This document shows positions 62,490-64,000 of a DNA stretch of 64,000 nt, in pieces. The position numbers and the translations under genes were made by a program. Below the pieces are notes generated by a model that did no database searches, was not told where the DNA came from, and saw only the letters and a list, made by a program, of their open reading frames with translations. The DNA is from Dictyoglomus turgidum DSM 6724 (GTDB taxonomy: Bacteria > Dictyoglomota > Dictyoglomia > Dictyoglomales > Dictyoglomaceae), in NCBI RefSeq assembly GCF_000021645.1, contig NC_011661.1, positions 714,723 through 778,722 on the forward strand, written 5' to 3'. Numbering within the stretch: position 1 is the first letter of the stretch; every line of letters begins with the position of its first letter.

Positions 62490-63479
62490 TTAGTCTTTCC
62501 TTCCCTCTTCTTCTTTTTGTCCTAATTTAGAGATGGCTTCTCTCATTGCAGTATCTGCTATTATATTCTTTAGGGTATAGTAATCTAAGACTCCAATTTT
62601 TCCGCTTCTTAATGCTTCTGCTATAGCAAGGGGTACTTCTTTTTCGGCTTCTATTAATCTTGCTCTCATCTCTTGAGTAAGGGCTTTCATTTCCTGTTCT
62701 CTTGCAATGGCAAGGGCCCTTCTACTTTCAGCTTGAGCTTGTGCGATTCTCATATCAGCTTCTGCTTGATCCATTTTTAACCTTGCTCCCACATTATTTC
62801 CTACATCTACATCAGCTATATCAATAGATACTATCTCAAAGGCAGTTCCCGCATCGAGTCCTTTTGCAAGTACTGTTTTTGAAATGCTATCTGGATTTTC
62901 TAAAACTTCTTTATAACTTTCTGCAGAACCAATAGTGGTTACTATTCCTTCTCCAACTCTTGCTATAATTGTAGCTTCTCCTGCTCCTCCTACTAATCTT
63001 TCAATATTTGCTCTTACTGTTACTCTTGCTTTGGCTTTTAATTCAATACCGTCTTTCGCTACAGCAGCTACCACAGGAGTTTCAATAACTTTTGGATTAA
63101 CACTCATTTGTACTGCTTCTAATACATCCCTTCCTGCAAGGTCTATAGCTGCTGCTTTTTCAAAGGTCAAGGGAATACCTGCTCTCTGGGCAGCAATTAA
63201 AGCATTTACTACTTTATCTACATTTCCACCAGCTAAGTAATGAGCTTCTAATTTATCAAGAGTCACCTCTGAAAGTCCAGCTTTATGAGCTTTGATTAAG
63301 GAGTTTATTATTACTCCAGGTGGAACCCTTCTAAGCCTCATTCCAATTAGATCGGTAATTCTTATGGAAACTCCTGCAGCAAGAGCAGAGATCCATAAAC
63401 CTAAAGGTACGAAGCTAAAAAATACTCCAAGAAATATCAATACTAAAATTAAAATTAAAAAACCCCAAATCAAATTCAT
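62490..63479 (-). CDS. floA: Flotillin-like protein FloA (UPF0365/YqfA)
   Basis: 329 residues. An N-terminal hydrophobic hairpin (about 5-40) is followed by the UPF0365 body: [69 protein letters not shown], and a long helical C-terminus rich in Ala/Glu. FloA organises ordered membrane microdomains in Bacillus. The NfeD gene overlaps its start by four bases, the usual pairing. Conserved closely throughout. Confidence 0.94.
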   Translation of the reverse strand: MNLIWGFLILILVLIFLGVFFSFVPLGLWISALAAGVSIRITDLIGMRLRRVPPGVIINSLIKAHKAGLSEVTLDKLEAHYLAGGNVDKVVNALIAAQRAGIPLTFEKAAAIDLAGRDVLEAVQMSVNPKVIETPVVAAVAKDGIELKAKARVTVRANIERLVGGAGEATIIARVGEGIVTTIGSAESYKEVLENPDSISKTVLAKGLDAGTAFEIVSIDIADVDVGNNVGARLKMDQAEADMRIAQAQAESRRALAIAREQEMKALTQEMRARLIEAEKEVPLAIAEALRSGKIGVLDYYTLKNIIADTAMREAISKLGQKEEEGRKD

Positions 63480-64000
63480 TTCTCACTCCTCCTTACAAAG
63501 ATTTTATTCCCCTCAACCTTAAAGACTAAAACTTCTTCACCGGGCTCAATAAATTCTGATTCTGAATAGGCCTCAAATCTTTCCCCGTCAATCTCTATAA
63601 TTCCTGTGGGACGTAACATGGTAATAGTTTTTCCCTTTTTTCCAATCAAATCTTTTCTCTCTTGAACTGCAGTATAACCTAACTCTTTCTTTTGACTTCC
63701 AGAAAGGCCAAACTTTTTCCAAACACGGCTTCTTGGTAGATAAATTGCTAAAAATATTATGAGAGAAAGCACTACAAAGATTCCTGTAAGTAGGGCTTGA
63801 AAGGTACCTCCTTTTTGAACTATAGTCCAGTATATACTAAGGAACACTGAAATACTGCCTGCTATTCCTGGAATTCCGAATCCTGGCGTATGCATTTCTA
63901 TAAATATGAGTATAAGCCCAAGGATAAATAGGATTAAGGGTTCTAATCCTGCAAGACCAGCAAGATAATGTCCTCCAAAAAAGAGTCCCAGACATATCAA
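63476..64000 (-). CDS. NfeD-like membrane protein, N-terminus beyond the window
   Basis: At least 174 residues, cut by the window's end. Four membrane spans (from [25 protein letters not shown] onward) and a C-terminal OB-fold domain (from about residue 115; [28 protein letters not shown]) typical of NfeD, which works with flotillin. The long form carries a ClpP-like serine protease domain upstream; whether it is present cannot be told. The first codon seen (TTG at 64000) is not taken as the start. Ends four bases inside floA. Confidence 0.88.
   Translation of the reverse strand: MICLGLFFGGHYLAGLAGLEPLILFILGLILIFIEMHTPGFGIPGIAGSISVFLSIYWTIVQKGGTFQALLTGIFVVLSLIIFLAIYLPRSRVWKKFGLSGSQKKELGYTAVQERKDLIGKKGKTITMLRPTGIIEIDGERFEAYSESEFIEPGEEVLVFKVEGNKIFVRRSEK

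Overview
The window is AT-rich, tightly packed bacterial DNA with very short intergenic gaps, many overlapping gene ends, strong GGAGG-type ribosome sites and some TTG/GTG starts. Gene content points to an anaerobic, thermophilic, sugar-using bacterium, most likely Dictyoglomus: a D-lyxose isomerase, a maltodextrin ABC importer, a two-thioredoxin-fold disulfide oxidoreductase with its reductase, archaeal-type homocysteine genes, and an ADP-heptose pathway suggesting an outer-membrane or surface glycan. The genus is an inference from gene content; no rRNA or other marker is present.

Layout. 1-5.0 kb (+): MoxR ATPase (5' end cut by the window), DUF58, DUF4129 membrane protein, D-lyxose isomerase, RNase HIII-like protein with an extra zinc ribbon. 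5.0-9.1 kb (-): DUF4352-like secreted protein and malEFG-type importer. 9.3-12.2 kb (+): DUF4330 protein and a fused O-antigen-ligase/GT9 protein. 12.1-16.0 kb (-): UDP-sugar dehydrogenase, fused GmhA-GmhB, HldA and HldC (ADP-heptose synthesis). 16.0-17.9 kb: divergent cysteine desulfurase and an IscU-MIP18 fusion. 18.0-22.7 kb (+): a glycan operon (GT2, toroid protein, flippase, GT39) in which every gene is broken. 22.7-26.4 kb (-): giant TPR/DUF3857/transglutaminase protein.

26.5-33.5 kb (+): LacI-type regulator, corrinoid protein, corrinoid activase and UroD-family methyltransferase, followed by the three genes of the aspartate-semialdehyde route to homocysteine. Together these look like a methyl-transfer/methionine unit and are the most interesting metabolic system here. 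33.5-40.7 kb (-): DUF2089 regulator, MacAB-like permease and adaptor without an ATPase, a PLC/P1-nuclease-like protein, MalK ATPase (distant from malEFG), LolA-like and flavin reductase proteins. 40.7-45.9 kb: UvrD/PcrA-type helicase, MIP18 protein, response regulator, and a histidine kinase ending in a degenerate GGDEF domain. 45.9-53.2 kb: guaB, B12-binding-type radical SAM protein, nadA-nadB-nadC plus EamA transporter, LapA. 53.3-59.0 kb: DUF4914 P-loop protein with PduL, folC, PDO and TrxB. 59.1-64 kb: aldo/keto reductase, a MATE transporter with a terminator in its leader, lipB, and a small membrane protein with FloA and NfeD (NfeD cut by the window end).

Regulation visible in the sequence: a LacI-type palindrome with a central CG at the malE start site, inside a divergent mirror-image promoter pair; a second CG-centred palindrome before the corrinoid gene; a promoter with a short leader ORF before the homocysteine genes; a leader terminator before the MATE gene; and two apparently leaderless genes. 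I found no tRNA, rRNA, CRISPR array or insertion sequence, and no gene-free stretch above 300 bases.
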